A stretch of 64,000 bases of DNA. Origin: Burkholderia cepacia ATCC 25416. Lineage in GTDB: Bacteria > Pseudomonadota > Gammaproteobacteria > Burkholderiales > Burkholderiaceae. Positions 63,882 through 64,000 of this stretch are shown here, piece by piece; the first letter of the stretch is position 1; every line of letters starts with the position of its first letter. Below the pieces are notes generated by a model. The model saw only the letters and a program-made list of their open reading frames with translations. It made no database searches and was not told the origin of the DNA. The translations under genes and the position numbers were made by a program. Location: positions 1,116,001 through 1,180,000 of the forward strand of contig NZ_CP012982.1 of assembly GCF_001411495.1 (NCBI RefSeq), read 5' to 3'.

Positions 63882-64000
63882 TCAGGAAGCGGGCGAGGAA
63901 GCAGGCGCGGTGAAACCGGGCGGGCAGTGCATCTGCGCGGTGGCGACCACGCCGCCGCCGCATGCGGCCTTCTGCTGCGCCACAGGTGCGGCGGGTGCGG
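63882..64000 (-). CDS. 3' end of a gene running out of the window
   Basis: The open frame on the minus strand ends in CGGGVVATAQMHCPPGFTA, then PASSPAS and a stop, 42 bp upstream of the phospholipase start. Two Cys and an Ala/Pro-rich tail suggest an exported protein. Too little is visible to name it. Confidence 0.3.
   Translation of the reverse strand, partial: APAAPVAQQKAACGGGVVATAQMHCPPGFTAPASSPAS

Overview
The window is high-GC, densely coded DNA from a Burkholderia, most likely a Burkholderia cepacia-complex secondary chromosome. The evidence is the gene repertoire: hopanoid genes, DUF4148 and DUF2827 proteins, an ESPR-type trimeric autotransporter, a PACE efflux pump, a TAT-exported phospholipase C and many GlxA/LysR regulators. 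Species and replicon are inference. I see no rRNA, tRNA, CRISPR array, integrase or transposase.

Layout. 1-7.9 kb: end of a GlxA-type regulator, then a FadR-type regulator followed by a complete four-carbon acid-sugar operon (ltnD, otnK, otnC, an MFS importer, otnI, denD) for L-threonate and D-erythronate. 7.9-10.6 kb, minus strand: hopanoid glycosyltransferase hpnI, hpnL and a small membrane protein. 10.9-13.6 kb: a QseBC/PmrAB-like two-component system and cytochrome b561, with TTAA-N7-TTAA boxes before both transcription units. 13.9-17.7 kb: two DUF4148 secreted proteins, an AspH/LpxO-like hydroxylase, an ASCH protein with an 8-bp tandem repeat upstream, and a MoaD-like protein paired with a BNR beta-propeller. 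17.7-23.3 kb: a type VI secretion (T6SS) vgrG module with a candidate effector and a translationally coupled periplasmic immunity protein. It is bounded on both sides by the 3' end of one LysR gene; the copy on the right is intact and lies divergent to a PACE efflux gene.

24.1-26.9 kb: the least familiar locus. It has a 42-codon peptide gene with its own promoter, an intrinsic terminator just after it, an M29-aminopeptidase-like protein and a TPR plus GT9-like glycosyltransferase. 27-31.2 kb, minus strand: a choline ABC transporter (choV-choW-glxA-type regulator-choX). 31.9-36.7 kb: a DUF2339/DUF3999 envelope pair, then a lytic-transglycosylase remnant. 37-40.8 kb: GNAT, NIPSNAP, FMN reductase, a small CV_2116-like protein and a ferritin-like protein.

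40.8-61.6 kb: a surface locus. A very AT-rich 0.5-kb leader precedes an 8.1-kb trimeric autotransporter made mostly of an 18-residue Ser/Thr repeat, then an OmpA-like lipoprotein. After these come four DUF2827 proteins, a DUF4019 protein, a FkbM-TPR-GT9-like fusion, an EAL protein and a methyltransferase. I infer that this cluster makes and possibly glycosylates the adhesin. 61.7-64 kb: phospholipase C and the tail of another gene.

The best candidates for something undescribed are the peptide/M29/GT9 locus, the T6SS effector with a possible His-Cys (caspase-like) dyad, and the DUF2827/FkbM cluster beside the Ser/Thr-rich adhesin.
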